Assembly: GCF_001889025.1 (NCBI RefSeq)
Contig: NZ_CP018154.1
Coordinates: forward strand, 2,036,501 to 2,100,500
DNA: 64,000 nucleotides
From: Sphingorhabdus lutea
Lineage (GTDB): Bacteria > Pseudomonadota > Alphaproteobacteria > Sphingomonadales > Sphingomonadaceae
Direction of reading: 5' to 3'
Each line of letters starts with the position of its first letter. Position 1 is the first letter of the stretch. The translations under genes were made by a program, and so were the position numbers. This document shows positions 50,970 through 60,221 of this stretch, one piece after another. The notes beneath the pieces are model-generated. The model made no database searches, was not told the DNA's origin, and was given only the letters and a program-made list of their open reading frames with translations.

Positions 50970-51902
50970 ATGCCAGCCGATGAAAATAAAGGCAGCACCC
51001 ATCAATCAGAGGATGAAAGTCCGGGACGATTATGGCGCTCAGTTAAAAATTTACTTGGTCTTAGAATTTCTGAACCGACACTTCGTGAACAGCTTGAAGA
51101 AGCGATTTTGGAACATGAAAATGTCGAAGAAGAAAGTGAAAATGCCGAACGCAATGGTGATTTATCAACGGTTGAGCGCACCATGCTTCGTAATTTGCTG
51201 CATTTTTCGGAACATCGCGTAGATGATGTCATGGTGCCGCGAAGCGAGATTATCGCGATAAATGAAACCGATACTTTGGATGATACTGTCCGATTATTCG
51301 CCGAACATGGCCATAGCCGTATTCCAGTTTACCGCGAAAATTTGGATAATGTAATTGGCATGATCCATATTAAAGATATTTTTGCGATGCTGGCCGATCC
51401 GCAAAATAGGAAAAATGATAATTGGACGCAGCATATCCGGATGCCTCGATTTGCTCCTGAATCAATGGGCGTGCTTGACCTATTGGCCGAAATGCGCGCG
51501 ACCAGAACCCATTTGGCCATTATATTGGATGAATATTCCGGCACCGAAGGATTGGTCACTATCGAAGATTTGGTCGAAGAAATTGTCGGCGATATTGAAG
51601 ATGAGCATGATGATGAACCTGTCGAGCTTATCCAGCAAATATCTGAAAATATTTGGGAAGTTGATGCACGGGTGGAGCTTGACGATTTGGCCGATATAAT
51701 CGACCCTGCCCTTGGCGAGGTGGAGGAAGATGTTGACACCATTGGTGGTTTAGCATTTGTTTTGGCAGGACAAATCCCCACTGCGGGCCAAATTTATACG
51801 CATGAACCAAGCAATGTTGAAATTAAAATATTGGATGGCGATCAAAAAAGGGTGACGCGCATTTTATTGACCAAAATGGACAATGAAAAAGATATTATCT
51901 AA
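50970..51902 (+). CDS. corC: CBS-pair/CorC_HlyC domain protein (CorC-like)
   Basis: A 310-residue soluble protein of the CorC/hemolysin group, associated with magnesium/cobalt efflux and membrane function. Two CBS motifs (VDDVMVPRSEIIAINETDT near 85, and EFSGTEGLVTIEDLVEEI-like GTEGLVTIEDLVEEIVGDIE near 195) are followed by the C-terminal CorC_HlyC domain with GGLAFVLAGQIPTAGQ near 265. An acidic N-terminus (HENVEEESENAERNGD) precedes the first CBS. The usual next gene, apolipoprotein N-acyltransferase lnt, is absent; a glycosyltransferase follows. Confidence 0.9.
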   Translation: MPADENKGSTHQSEDESPGRLWRSVKNLLGLRISEPTLREQLEEAILEHENVEEESENAERNGDLSTVERTMLRNLLHFSEHRVDDVMVPRSEIIAINETDTLDDTVRLFAEHGHSRIPVYRENLDNVIGMIHIKDIFAMLADPQNRKNDNWTQHIRMPRFAPESMGVLDLLAEMRATRTHLAIILDEYSGTEGLVTIEDLVEEIVGDIEDEHDDEPVELIQQISENIWEVDARVELDDLADIIDPALGEVEEDVDTIGGLAFVLAGQIPTAGQIYTHEPSNVEIKILDGDQKRVTRILLTKMDNEKDII

Positions 51903-51955
51903 AATCACCCCATAATATATTTGGCATTTGCACCGACAAATACTAAATAACAATT

Positions 51956-53107
51956 ATGCAAGTGAATGAATTAAAAATCGCGTTATTCAGCGGTAATTAT
52001 AACTATGTTCGCGATGGAGCGAATAAGGCGTTAAATAAATTGGTCGAATATTTGTTGCGCATGGGCGCACAGGTTCGGGTATATTCCCCTACGGTGGATA
52101 ATCCCGCATTTGAACCCATGGGTGATTTAATATCGGTGCCATCCTTTGCGATTCCCGGGCGTCCGGAATATCGTATTCCATTACAATTAAGTAATCGGAT
52201 AAAAGAGGATTTGCGTGAATTTTCCCCCAATATTGTCCATATTTCAAGCCCGGACCGGGTCGCAAGACAGGCGGTAAAATGGGCGCATAGCCAAAATATT
52301 CCCGTTCTATGTTCCGTGCACACAAGATTTGAATCCTATTTACAATATTATAAACTTGGCCTTTTTGAGCCCGTCATGGTGGCATGGCTGCGCAGTCTTT
52401 ATCGGCATTGCGATGCATTGGTCGCCCCGTCAGAGGGCTTTGCCGAATTATTGCGAAGTCAGCATATGAACCAAGATGTTGGCATTTGGACACGCGGCGT
52501 AAACCGTGATGTTTTCAATGCGTCAAAACGCGATATGGCATGGCGGAAATCCATTGGTTTTGATGATAATATCCCCGTTATTGGATTTTTGGGCCGGTTA
52601 GTGCTTGAAAAAGGATTGGATGTTTTTGCCGAGAGCCTGAGTGAGCTTGGAAAAAGAAATATCCCACATCAGGTAATGATTATTGGCGACGGACCGGCAA
52701 AAAATTGGTTTGCCGAGCGTGTGCCCCATGCCAATTTTTTGGGATTTCAGGGGGGGCATGATTTGGGCCGTGCGGTGGCCAGCATGGATATGCTATTTAA
52801 CCCCTCCACGACCGAGGGTTTTAGCAATGTATCATTGGAAACCATGGCATGCGCCGTGCCGGTCATTGCCGCGCGCGCAACGGGCAATGTTGGATTGGTT
52901 CAACATAACATAACCGGACAATTGGTAACGCCCGGCAATATTCCCGAATTTGCCGATGCCCTGCAACATTATTGCCAAAATATAGAGATTAGCAAATTGC
53001 ATGGCAAAGCCGGTGAGGCGTTATCATTGGAATATAGCTGGGATAGTATCAACCAAGTGGTCGCCGATAAATATATAGAATTGATAGGGCGGCATATTAC
53101 ATCATGA
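51956..53107 (+). CDS. GT4 family glycosyltransferase (MgtA/SQD2-like)
   Basis: A 383-residue GT-B fold glycosyltransferase that should add a sugar to a lipid or other acceptor. The N-terminal half (FSGNYNYVRDGANKALNKL, HISSPDRVARQAVKWA) matches the family that includes plant SQD2 and bacterial MgtA-type enzymes; the C-terminal half has GRLVLEKGLDVFAESL and the donor-site E-x7-E NPSTTEGFSNVSLETMACA near 285. The donor and acceptor are unknown. It ends in the ATGA start of rarA (4-base overlap). Confidence 0.85.
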   Translation: MQVNELKIALFSGNYNYVRDGANKALNKLVEYLLRMGAQVRVYSPTVDNPAFEPMGDLISVPSFAIPGRPEYRIPLQLSNRIKEDLREFSPNIVHISSPDRVARQAVKWAHSQNIPVLCSVHTRFESYLQYYKLGLFEPVMVAWLRSLYRHCDALVAPSEGFAELLRSQHMNQDVGIWTRGVNRDVFNASKRDMAWRKSIGFDDNIPVIGFLGRLVLEKGLDVFAESLSELGKRNIPHQVMIIGDGPAKNWFAERVPHANFLGFQGGHDLGRAVASMDMLFNPSTTEGFSNVSLETMACAVPVIAARATGNVGLVQHNITGQLVTPGNIPEFADALQHYCQNIEISKLHGKAGEALSLEYSWDSINQVVADKYIELIGRHITS

Positions 53108-54456
53108 GCGATTTATTCGGCAAGCAAGACGAAGCATTACATCCGCATTATGCCGATATAATGGAAAATGCCCCGCTTGCCGAAAAATTACGCCCACATA
53201 AACTTGACCAAATTATTGGCCAGGGGCATTTAACCGGTGCAAAGGGCGCGATAAATTTAATGGTGAAAAAGGGGCAATTAAGCTCCATCATCCTATGGGG
53301 GCCGCCCGGCACCGGAAAAACCAGTATTGCGCGGTTAATCGCGGCAGAGGCAGGATATTATCTTATCGCCTTATCCGCGATATTTTCTGGCGTGGCGGAT
53401 TTGAAAAAGGCATTTGCCGATGCCCGAAAATTATCTGCATCGGGCAAAAAAATATTGATGTTTGTGGATGAAATTCACCGGTTCAACCGCGCCCAACAAG
53501 ACGCCTTTTTGCCCGTGGTGGAGCAAGGAACGGTCACCTTAATCGGCGCAACCACCGAAAATCCCAGCTTTGAGTTAAATGCAGCTTTATTATCACGGAT
53601 GCAGGTTTTAACCCTTAACCGATTGCGCCATGATGATTTAGATAGCATCATTAGCCATGCCGAGAAATCTCAAAACACCCCCCTGCCCATCAATGAACAG
53701 GCGCGAAAATGGCTTATTGATCAGGCCGATGGCGATGCGCGCTTTTTAATCAATCAAATTGAAACTATATTTAACATTTGCGAACAAAATGATGATGAAA
53801 ATGGCATTATTTTTGACCTGCCAGCTTTATCATCATTGTTGCAGCGCCGCGCCGCCATTTATGACAAAAAAGGCGATGGTCATTATAATCTAATCTCCGC
53901 CTTGCATAAATCACTTCGCGGCAGCGATGCAGACGCCGCGCTTTATTGGATGGCCCGCATGTTGGTCGCGGGCGAAGACCCAATTTATGTGCTGCGGCGG
54001 TTGGTTCGATTTGCCAGCGAAGATATTGGCCTTGCCGATCCTCAGGCGCTAACCCAATGTTTGGCCGCGCTACAATCTTATCAGCTTTTGGGTTCGCCAG
54101 AAGGTGAGCTGGCCATTGTTCAGGCATGTTTATATTGCGCCACCGCGCCAAAATCCAATGCTGCCTATGTTGCGCAAAAAAACGCTTGGAAATTGGCCGC
54201 TGAAACCGGATCATTATCCCCGCCCGCCAGCATATTAAACGCGCCGACAAAAATGATGAAAGAAATGGGATATGGCGCGGGATATGAATATGACCATGAT
54301 AGCGAACATGGATTTTCAGGCGCAAATTATTGGCCCGATGGTATTGAACGCCGCGCCCTATATCAACCGGTAAGCCGTGGTTATGAACGCAAGGTTCAAG
54401 AGCATATGGCATATTGGGAAAAGCTGCGCGCGCAAAAAAACCACATATCCTCATAA
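53104..54456 (+). CDS. rarA: replication-associated recombination protein A (RarA/MgsA)
   Basis: AAA+ clamp-loader-like ATPase acting at stalled replication forks. The 450-residue protein has Walker [17 protein letters not shown] near residue 63, Walker [21 protein letters not shown] near 118, sensor [19 protein letters not shown] near 147, and the C-terminal MgsA region [20 protein letters not shown] (near 260). The start codon overlaps the glycosyltransferase stop as ATGA, so translation is coupled. The product is soluble. Confidence 0.93.
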   Translation: MSDLFGKQDEALHPHYADIMENAPLAEKLRPHKLDQIIGQGHLTGAKGAINLMVKKGQLSSIILWGPPGTGKTSIARLIAAEAGYYLIALSAIFSGVADLKKAFADARKLSASGKKILMFVDEIHRFNRAQQDAFLPVVEQGTVTLIGATTENPSFELNAALLSRMQVLTLNRLRHDDLDSIISHAEKSQNTPLPINEQARKWLIDQADGDARFLINQIETIFNICEQNDDENGIIFDLPALSSLLQRRAAIYDKKGDGHYNLISALHKSLRGSDADAALYWMARMLVAGEDPIYVLRRLVRFASEDIGLADPQALTQCLAALQSYQLLGSPEGELAIVQACLYCATAPKSNAAYVAQKNAWKLAAETGSLSPPASILNAPTKMMKEMGYGAGYEYDHDSEHGFSGANYWPDGIERRALYQPVSRGYERKVQEHMAYWEKLRAQKNHISS

Positions 54457-54575
54457 TATAATTTTATATTATTTATTAATATCATAATCTATTTTTGGAC
54501 TTTGGCAGATAAATATGTTAAGCATCCGTTAATGCGGCTCAATCTGAGCTGTTTCAATAAAAGGGGAGCTTATTT

Positions 54576-55799
54576 ATGCTAAATAACTTACAGGTTGGAG
54601 GATATGCCTTTGACCAAGAAGTCGCCATGCTTTGGGCGGAAAAAATCTTAATCGCCGCCGTGATTGTTATCCTGACATGGATATTGGCCAAGGCTGCGAA
54701 ATGGGCATTTGCAAAATTAGTTGATAAAATTGAATTTTTACAACGTCAAACTGGTTCTGGTGAATCCATCGGAATGTCTTTGGGCAGCATCATCTCGCTT
54801 GTCATTTGGTTGTTCGGCATGTTGATATTGTTACAACATATGGGTTTCAGCAGCGCGATTAAACCGCTTGAAACTTTATTGACCGATATTATGGACTTCA
54901 TCCCTAATTTATTGGGTGCAGGCATTATTTTCTTCATTGGTTTGACCGTGGCACGGATTATTCGCCAATTGGTGGAAACTGTGCTTTCAACAGTTGATCT
55001 TGACAAATGGGCGGCAAAAGGCGGCGTGCCAGAGGTAACCGGATCAAATTCATTGACCAAAACCGTTGCGACCATTTTATTTTCAATCATCATGATTGTT
55101 GTTTCAATTGGCGCATTGGGCGAATTGGGCATTGATGCGGTATCGCGTCCGGCAACAACTGTTTTGACAACTGTATTAAATGCCATTCCGTTGGTAATCG
55201 GTGCAGCGTTAATCCTTGCCATTGCATATTATGTGGCAAATTGGGTCGGTAATTTAATCAGCGAAGTGATGCAAAATCTTGGCGCGGACCGTGCGCTTGG
55301 TTCATTGGGCTTTATGCCTGGCGGCGCGACCGCTTCTTCGGTTGTGTCAAAAATTGTTACCATTGCAATCATGCTATTTTCTGCAATTGCGGCAACACGC
55401 TTGTTGAACTTCCCTGAATTAACCAGCATTTTGAACGAAATTCTTGCCTTGGGCGGCAAGGTTTTATTTGGCGGTGTTATCATTGCTGCTGGCGTTTGGA
55501 TTTCCAACCTGCTTTCAACCATTGTTACCGGCACCGGTGACGGCACGGGGGCAAAGGTGGTTCGTTATTCAACCATGATTTTATTTGTTGCTATGGGCCT
55601 TAAATATATGGGTGTTGCCGATTCCATTATTGAAATGGCATTTGGCGCACTTGTCATCGGCACGGGCGTTGCCTTTGCCTTGGCATTTGGCCTTGGTGGA
55701 CGCGATGCGGCGGCGCGTTATTTGGATAAGCAAAATGACGCTGCTGCAAAGCCTGGTGCCCCTAAAAAGGCTGCTGCTCCTAAAAAAGCAAAAAAATAA
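54576..55799 (+). CDS. TM-helix-repeat membrane protein, mechanosensitive-channel-like
   Basis: A 407-residue membrane protein with at least eight hydrophobic segments in recurring blocks, each with a PNLLGAGIIFFIGLTVARI-like pattern (near 113, 205 and 300). These match the conserved TM helix repeats found in mechanosensitive ion channel (MscS-related) proteins, although the classical MscS beta domain was not seen. The C-terminus is a Lys/Ala/Pro tail (PKKAAAPKKAKK). AAGGGGAG precedes the start by 9 bases. It stands alone between two terminator-like signals. Channel activity is inferred. Confidence 0.75.
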   Translation: MLNNLQVGGYAFDQEVAMLWAEKILIAAVIVILTWILAKAAKWAFAKLVDKIEFLQRQTGSGESIGMSLGSIISLVIWLFGMLILLQHMGFSSAIKPLETLLTDIMDFIPNLLGAGIIFFIGLTVARIIRQLVETVLSTVDLDKWAAKGGVPEVTGSNSLTKTVATILFSIIMIVVSIGALGELGIDAVSRPATTVLTTVLNAIPLVIGAALILAIAYYVANWVGNLISEVMQNLGADRALGSLGFMPGGATASSVVSKIVTIAIMLFSAIAATRLLNFPELTSILNEILALGGKVLFGGVIIAAGVWISNLLSTIVTGTGDGTGAKVVRYSTMILFVAMGLKYMGVADSIIEMAFGALVIGTGVAFALAFGLGGRDAAARYLDKQNDAAAKPGAPKKAAAPKKAKK

Positions 55800-55824
55800 T
55801 TTCATCCTTATGAAGTAAAAAATT

Positions 55825-55850
55825 GGCGGGGCATTTGCTCCGCCTTTTTT
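55825..55850 (+). terminator. Rho-independent terminator
   Basis: Stem GGCGGGGC / GCTCCGCC with one G-T pair, four-base loop ATTT, then six T. It ends transcription of the channel-like gene. Confidence 0.88.
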
Positions 55851-55887
55851 ATTGCCTCAAATAAAATCGCCGCTATCCTTAACAATG

Positions 55888-56775
55888 ATGCGGCAATTTT
55901 CAAAAACAGCATGCTTTGATTGGTCGGGCGCCAATGGAAAGCGGCAACCCGGCATTGCCCTTGCCATTTGCAATGCCGATGGCGGCGTGCAGAACATATC
56001 CCAAAATGGTGGGTGGAGCCGCATTTTGGCGATGCAGTGGATAAAAGAACAAATTGACAATCATGCCGATATTTTAATTGGTATTGATATGTCCTTTGCC
56101 CTGCCCTTTTGCGATTTGGGGGCATATTTCCCCCATTGGAACGACAGCCCCCTTTCCCCTTCTCAATTATGGCAGATGATTGACACTATCTCGGCACAAG
56201 ATGCAGGGCTTGGCATCAATATATTATTACAGCATCATGAAATATCGCGGCATTTCAGACATGGCGGCGGTATTTGCGGAGATAAATTTACCGGCGGGAT
56301 GGGACGATTAAGGACGGTGGAGCAATATCAACATGAAATTGGCAGCGGGCGCAGCGCATCCTGTTTTAATTTGGTCGGTGCGGCACAAGTGGGCAAAAGC
56401 AGCCTTACCGGCATGCGCATGTTGCACCAATTAAATGGTCAAATACCCATTTGGCCATTTGACCCTGTTCCTGATAGCGGGCCTTGTCTTATCGAAATTT
56501 ATACGAGCATTGCGGCGCATAAGGCAGGAATGACAGGAAATAAAAAGAAATTTGACGATGATGAAGCAATGACAGAAGCGATAAGGGCATTAAATGGCCA
56601 TGTGCTAAAACTTCCCGATGCACCCATACCCAATAGGCCAGATAAGCATGTTTATGACGCCATGGTAACGGCCGCATGGATGCGACAGGCCGCCCGCCAA
56701 CATGAAAATTGGACCATAGATGAAAAATTTCGTGAAAAAATTGCAAAAGAGGGCTGGACCTTTGGGATAAATTAA
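55888..56775 (+). CDS. hypothetical protein, possible RNase H-fold (DUF429-like)
   Basis: I do not recognise the family with certainty. Start taken at ATG 55888 (MRQFSKTACF); the ATG three bases earlier is equally possible. The 295-residue protein begins CFDWSGANGKRQPGIALAI and has LIGIDMSFALPF near residue 70, a layout like DUF429-type predicted nucleases with an RNase H/actin fold, in which aspartates of such motifs bind metal. A conserved-looking C-terminal KHVYDAMVTAAWMRQAA follows. No signal peptide. Its 3' end is 48 bases before tRNA-Thr. Confidence 0.6.
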   Translation: MRQFSKTACFDWSGANGKRQPGIALAICNADGGVQNISQNGGWSRILAMQWIKEQIDNHADILIGIDMSFALPFCDLGAYFPHWNDSPLSPSQLWQMIDTISAQDAGLGINILLQHHEISRHFRHGGGICGDKFTGGMGRLRTVEQYQHEIGSGRSASCFNLVGAAQVGKSSLTGMRMLHQLNGQIPIWPFDPVPDSGPCLIEIYTSIAAHKAGMTGNKKKFDDDEAMTEAIRALNGHVLKLPDAPIPNRPDKHVYDAMVTAAWMRQAARQHENWTIDEKFREKIAKEGWTFGIN

Positions 56776-56823
56776 AGCAAAGGAGCTTTCGATTCTGATT
56801 TTGATCATCTATGATCATTTCAT

Positions 56824-56899
56824 GCCGAATTAGCTCAGCTGGTAGAGCAACCGCCTTGTAAGCGGTAGGTCGTTGGTTCGAATCCGACATTCGGCACCA
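56824..56899 (+). tRNA. tRNA-Thr (anticodon TGT)
   Basis: Full cloverleaf, 76 bases with encoded CCA. Acceptor GCCGAAT pairs with ATTCGGC; D-arm GCTC...GAGC; anticodon stem ACCGC/GCGGT with loop CTTGTAA and anticodon TGT; T-arm GTTGG-TTCGAAT-CCGAC. The TGT anticodon reads ACA, ACG and probably other threonine codons. Confidence 0.97.
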
Positions 56900-56945
56900 T
56901 TTTCACCGTCAAGAAATCATGCGGGGCATGATTTTAGGTGAAAAT
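56899..56945 (+). repeat. two-part stem-loop directly after tRNA-Thr
   Basis: Outer arms ATTTTCACC (56899-56907) and GGTGAAAAT (56937-56945); inner arms AAATCATGC (56914-56922) and GCATGATTT (56926-56934) around GGG. It begins at the last base of the tRNA. No T run follows, so it may be a processing or partial termination structure. Confidence 0.7.
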
Positions 56946-57086
56946 TGCTTCCTTCTCTTTCTGGCGTAAGCGCGGCTAGCACCTCTTACTAAAAGCGACT
57001 ATCTAAAGAAAGTACCGTTTAGGGCATGATTTTAGGTGAAAACCGCTCCCTTCTCTTTTTGGCGCAAGCGCGGCTAGTATCTTTTA
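56924..57086 (+). repeat. degenerate 65-base direct repeat
   Basis: Copy one 56924-56988 and copy two 57022-57086, starting GGGCATGATTTTAGGTGAAA and ending near GGCTAG plus a T-rich word. They differ at eight positions, all C/T. A third fragment GGCTAGCACGC lies near 57155. Confidence 0.8.
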
Positions 57087-57455
57087 TTGCAAAGCTGTCC
57101 TGCATTTATTCTACATTATGCTCCGCATCCTATGGTCGATGAACCTGAACCTTTGGCTAGCACGCTTTGCTACATTTCCCCTACGGCATGTTATGGAGCA
57201 TGCTCTTTATTATAAATAGATAAAGGTGCATTTTTGCAACGTAGCTAAAATTTTCAAAATTATTAGGCGAAAAAATAAGAATAATATTTGCAGCCCGCCC
57301 ATTTCCGCGCTAATCAAGCGGCTAGGTAGTGAGAGCCTGTGAGAGGATAATATCATAAATTTGTTATACGCAAAAAATAACAGCCTTACTTTTCCCCACC
57401 AAATTTGAGATATTTTGGGCCATTTTATAATGGCTTCGTTATTTAGGAGAATGAA
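57087..57455. other. gene-free stretch before the TonB receptor
   Basis: Together with the repeats, about 550 bases between the tRNA and the receptor contain no gene I can support. The last 200 bases are AT-rich and should hold the receptor promoter and leader. No Fur box, cobalamin riboswitch or other named element was recognised. Confidence 0.5.
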
Positions 57456-60065
57456 ATGAAATTGGTAAAAACCATCGTCAAAACAGCCATGATGACCGGG
57501 ATTAGCGTCGGTGCATTGACACAAGCATCTATTGCATATGCACAACAAGCGCCAAGTGAGGAAGAAGAAGCGCAAAAATTTGATAATGACGCAATTATCG
57601 TGACCGCGACAAAGCGTGAGCAAACTTTACAAGAAATTCCAGTGGCTGTGTCCGTGACCAGCGCAGAAACAATTGAAAAGGCGCAAATTCGCGACTTAAT
57701 TGATCTGCAAACAGCTGTCCCCACCCTGCGCGTTAGCCAGCTTCAATCTTCCGCCAACACCAATTTCATCATTCGCGGTTTTGGTAATGGCGCCAATAAT
57801 GCGGGTATCGAACCATCTGTCGGTGTGTTTATTGACGGGGTTTACCGTTCACGTTCTGCCTCGGCGATTGGCGATTTGCCCAATTTGCAACGTATTGAGG
57901 TGCTTCGCGGTCCACAATCTACCTTATTTGGTAAAAATGCTTCTGCGGGCGTTATCTCCATCGTCACGCAAAAACCACAATTTACCTTTGGCGGCTCAGC
58001 AGAGCTTAGCTATGGCAATTACAACGCCATCATTGCAAAGGCCGATGTTACTGGACCGTTAAGCGACACTGTCGCGGCCAGTATTTCAGGCAGCTACAAT
58101 CGCCGCGATGGCTATGCCAAGGACTTAAATCTGGGCATTGATACCAATGAACGTAATCGTTGGGGCACCAGAGGACAGCTTTATTTTGAACCAAATGATA
58201 AGGTCAGCCTTCGTATTATCGCCGATTATGATAAAATTGACGAAATTTGCTGCGTTGCGGGCAATGTATTAAACGGCTCAACCGGTGCGATTGTAAATGC
58301 GCTTGCGCTTTCATCTCCTGGTGGTGTTGGCATTGATGCACAAAATCCATTTTCTTATGATGTATATACCAATGTGCCTTCCGAAAATAACATCAAAAAT
58401 TACGGCTTTTCAAGCCAACTTGATTATGATTTAGGCGGTGTAGATTTCACTTCAATCACTTCATATCGCGTGGTTGATTCATTTTCTAACCAAGATTCCG
58501 ACTTCTCTGCTGCGGATTTAATTGGCCGTAATTCAAATGACACAAAAATCGATACCTATACTCAGGAAATTCGATTTGCTTCGGACTTTGACGGCATGTT
58601 CAATTTCTTGCTTGGCGGATATTATTTCAAAGAAAATATCGAAGTTAACAACCAGCTATTATTTGGCACACAATTCCGTCCCTATGGCGATGCGTTGATT
58701 AAAGGCGCAACCAGCGGGGCTTTGGGTCTGTCTCGATTGGCTGCATTTAACGCATTTGGCGCTATTCCAACGGCAGTTGGTTTGGAAGAAACCTTTGGCG
58801 CATTGGAAGGCAATCCTACCAAATATCTTGGCCGTTTCTTTGCCAATGGCACCGGATTGAACGAAGCCTATGGAATGCATAATGAAGCATTTTCGCTCTT
58901 CGGAACGGTGGATTTAGAATTGACTGATCGGCTTACCTTAACCGGCGGCTTTAACTTTACCAAAGATAAAAAAGAATTTGGTACTAATGTGCAAAGCAGT
59001 GACGCATTTGCCGGTGTGAATTTTGATAATCCGCTTTATGCACCGCTACGTTTCAACTTAATTTATGGCGGTGCGCTTGCTGGTGGTGCAACCCCTGCGC
59101 AGGCAGCTGCCCTTGCAACAGCCAACCAAAACAATCCTGCGGCAAACCCGCTTAATGGGTTAAAGGCATTGCAATTCCTGCCGGCATTTTTGAACGTGCC
59201 AAATAGCGTTGAAGATGGTAAAACAGACGATAGCAACTTCTCTTACACCGTACGTGCAGCCTATGAAATAAACGACAATTTAAACGTTTATGCAAGCTAT
59301 GCTACTGGATTTAAGGCAAGCTCGGTCAATCTGTCACGCGACAGCCGCCCCTTCCTTGCTGATCGCACAGCGTTAACAACAGCTGGCCTGTTGCAAACAA
59401 ACCAATCCTATGGTTCGCGCTTTGCCGATCCAGAAAAATCACGCGTGATTGAAGTGGGCATTAAGGGTCAATGGGATGTCGCAGCGGCCAATTTGACCAT
59501 TTTTGAACAGTCAATTAAGGGCTTCCAATCAAATGTATTTACCGGAACCGGTTTTGCGCTTGCCAATGCGGGCCAACAAACCACCTTTGGTATTGAATTT
59601 GACGGTTCGGTTTCCCCGACCGACAATCTAACCTTCTCTGGTGCGGTTGTTTATTTGGACTCTGTTTATGACAGCTTTACCCAAAGCGCGACCGGCGACA
59701 TTTCCGGCACGACGCCTTCTGGTATTCCTGGCTTCTCCATGACATTGGGCGCAGAATATAATATGCCAATTGGTGAAAATGAATTGACCCTGCGGACTGA
59801 TTATCACTATGAATCGCCCGCCAATCAGTTTGATTTTAACAACACCAACCTTGCGCTGAATAATTATCGCCGCACGGTAAATGCGTTAAATGCGTCTTTG
59901 ACCTATGCTTTGGGCAATGGTTTCCAAGCAACAATTTGGGGCCGCAATTTAACCGGTGCGGAATATTTGACCACCTTGTTCCCATCTGTGGCACAAACGG
60001 GCAGTATTTCAGGCTATCCTAATCAGCCACGTACCTATGGTATTTCGGCGAAATATAAATTTTAA
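57456..60065 (+). CDS. TonB-dependent receptor
   Basis: An 869-residue outer membrane receptor for an unidentified ligand. Signal peptide ends near AYAQQ. A TonB box-like DNDAIIVTATKREQ precedes the plug domain with IPVAVSV, FIIRGFGNGANN and RIEVLRGPQSTLFGKNASAG near 150-170. The beta-barrel closes with a terminal aromatic (SAKYKF), the usual outer-membrane sorting signal. Sphingomonads carry many receptors of this Pro/Ala-rich style for plant-derived or siderophore-like substrates. AGGAG precedes the start. No transport or catabolic partner genes are adjacent. Confidence 0.93.
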   Translation: MKLVKTIVKTAMMTGISVGALTQASIAYAQQAPSEEEEAQKFDNDAIIVTATKREQTLQEIPVAVSVTSAETIEKAQIRDLIDLQTAVPTLRVSQLQSSANTNFIIRGFGNGANNAGIEPSVGVFIDGVYRSRSASAIGDLPNLQRIEVLRGPQSTLFGKNASAGVISIVTQKPQFTFGGSAELSYGNYNAIIAKADVTGPLSDTVAASISGSYNRRDGYAKDLNLGIDTNERNRWGTRGQLYFEPNDKVSLRIIADYDKIDEICCVAGNVLNGSTGAIVNALALSSPGGVGIDAQNPFSYDVYTNVPSENNIKNYGFSSQLDYDLGGVDFTSITSYRVVDSFSNQDSDFSAADLIGRNSNDTKIDTYTQEIRFASDFDGMFNFLLGGYYFKENIEVNNQLLFGTQFRPYGDALIKGATSGALGLSRLAAFNAFGAIPTAVGLEETFGALEGNPTKYLGRFFANGTGLNEAYGMHNEAFSLFGTVDLELTDRLTLTGGFNFTKDKKEFGTNVQSSDAFAGVNFDNPLYAPLRFNLIYGGALAGGATPAQAAALATANQNNPAANPLNGLKALQFLPAFLNVPNSVEDGKTDDSNFSYTVRAAYEINDNLNVYASYATGFKASSVNLSRDSRPFLADRTALTTAGLLQTNQSYGSRFADPEKSRVIEVGIKGQWDVAAANLTIFEQSIKGFQSNVFTGTGFALANAGQQTTFGIEFDGSVSPTDNLTFSGAVVYLDSVYDSFTQSATGDISGTTPSGIPGFSMTLGAEYNMPIGENELTLRTDYHYESPANQFDFNNTNLALNNYRRTVNALNASLTYALGNGFQATIWGRNLTGAEYLTTLFPSVAQTGSISGYPNQPRTYGISAKYKF

Positions 60066-60086
60066 TTTATACATAAATTGATGAAG

Positions 60087-60115
60087 AAAGGAGGGCTTTG
60101 GCTCTCCTTTTTTTT
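60087..60115 (+). terminator. terminator after the TonB-dependent receptor
   Basis: Stem AAAGGAG (60087-60093) / CTCCTTT (60104-60110) with a ten-base loop that can pair further, and a run of T after the right arm. Confidence 0.85.
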
Positions 60116-60221
60116 GTTCAAAATAAATTGGCGCTGACACTGCTTAAGTTTATTTATATATTGAAAAATAACAGCCTTTGTCATTTGACTTGGCCTGTCA
60201 TCTTCATGACAATATCATTAA

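Noticed and set aside
56824..57455. Integrated prophage or genomic island at tRNA-Thr.
   Set aside because: No integrase, no repeat of the tRNA 3' end downstream and normal genes on both sides; only the short degenerate repeat remains unexplained.
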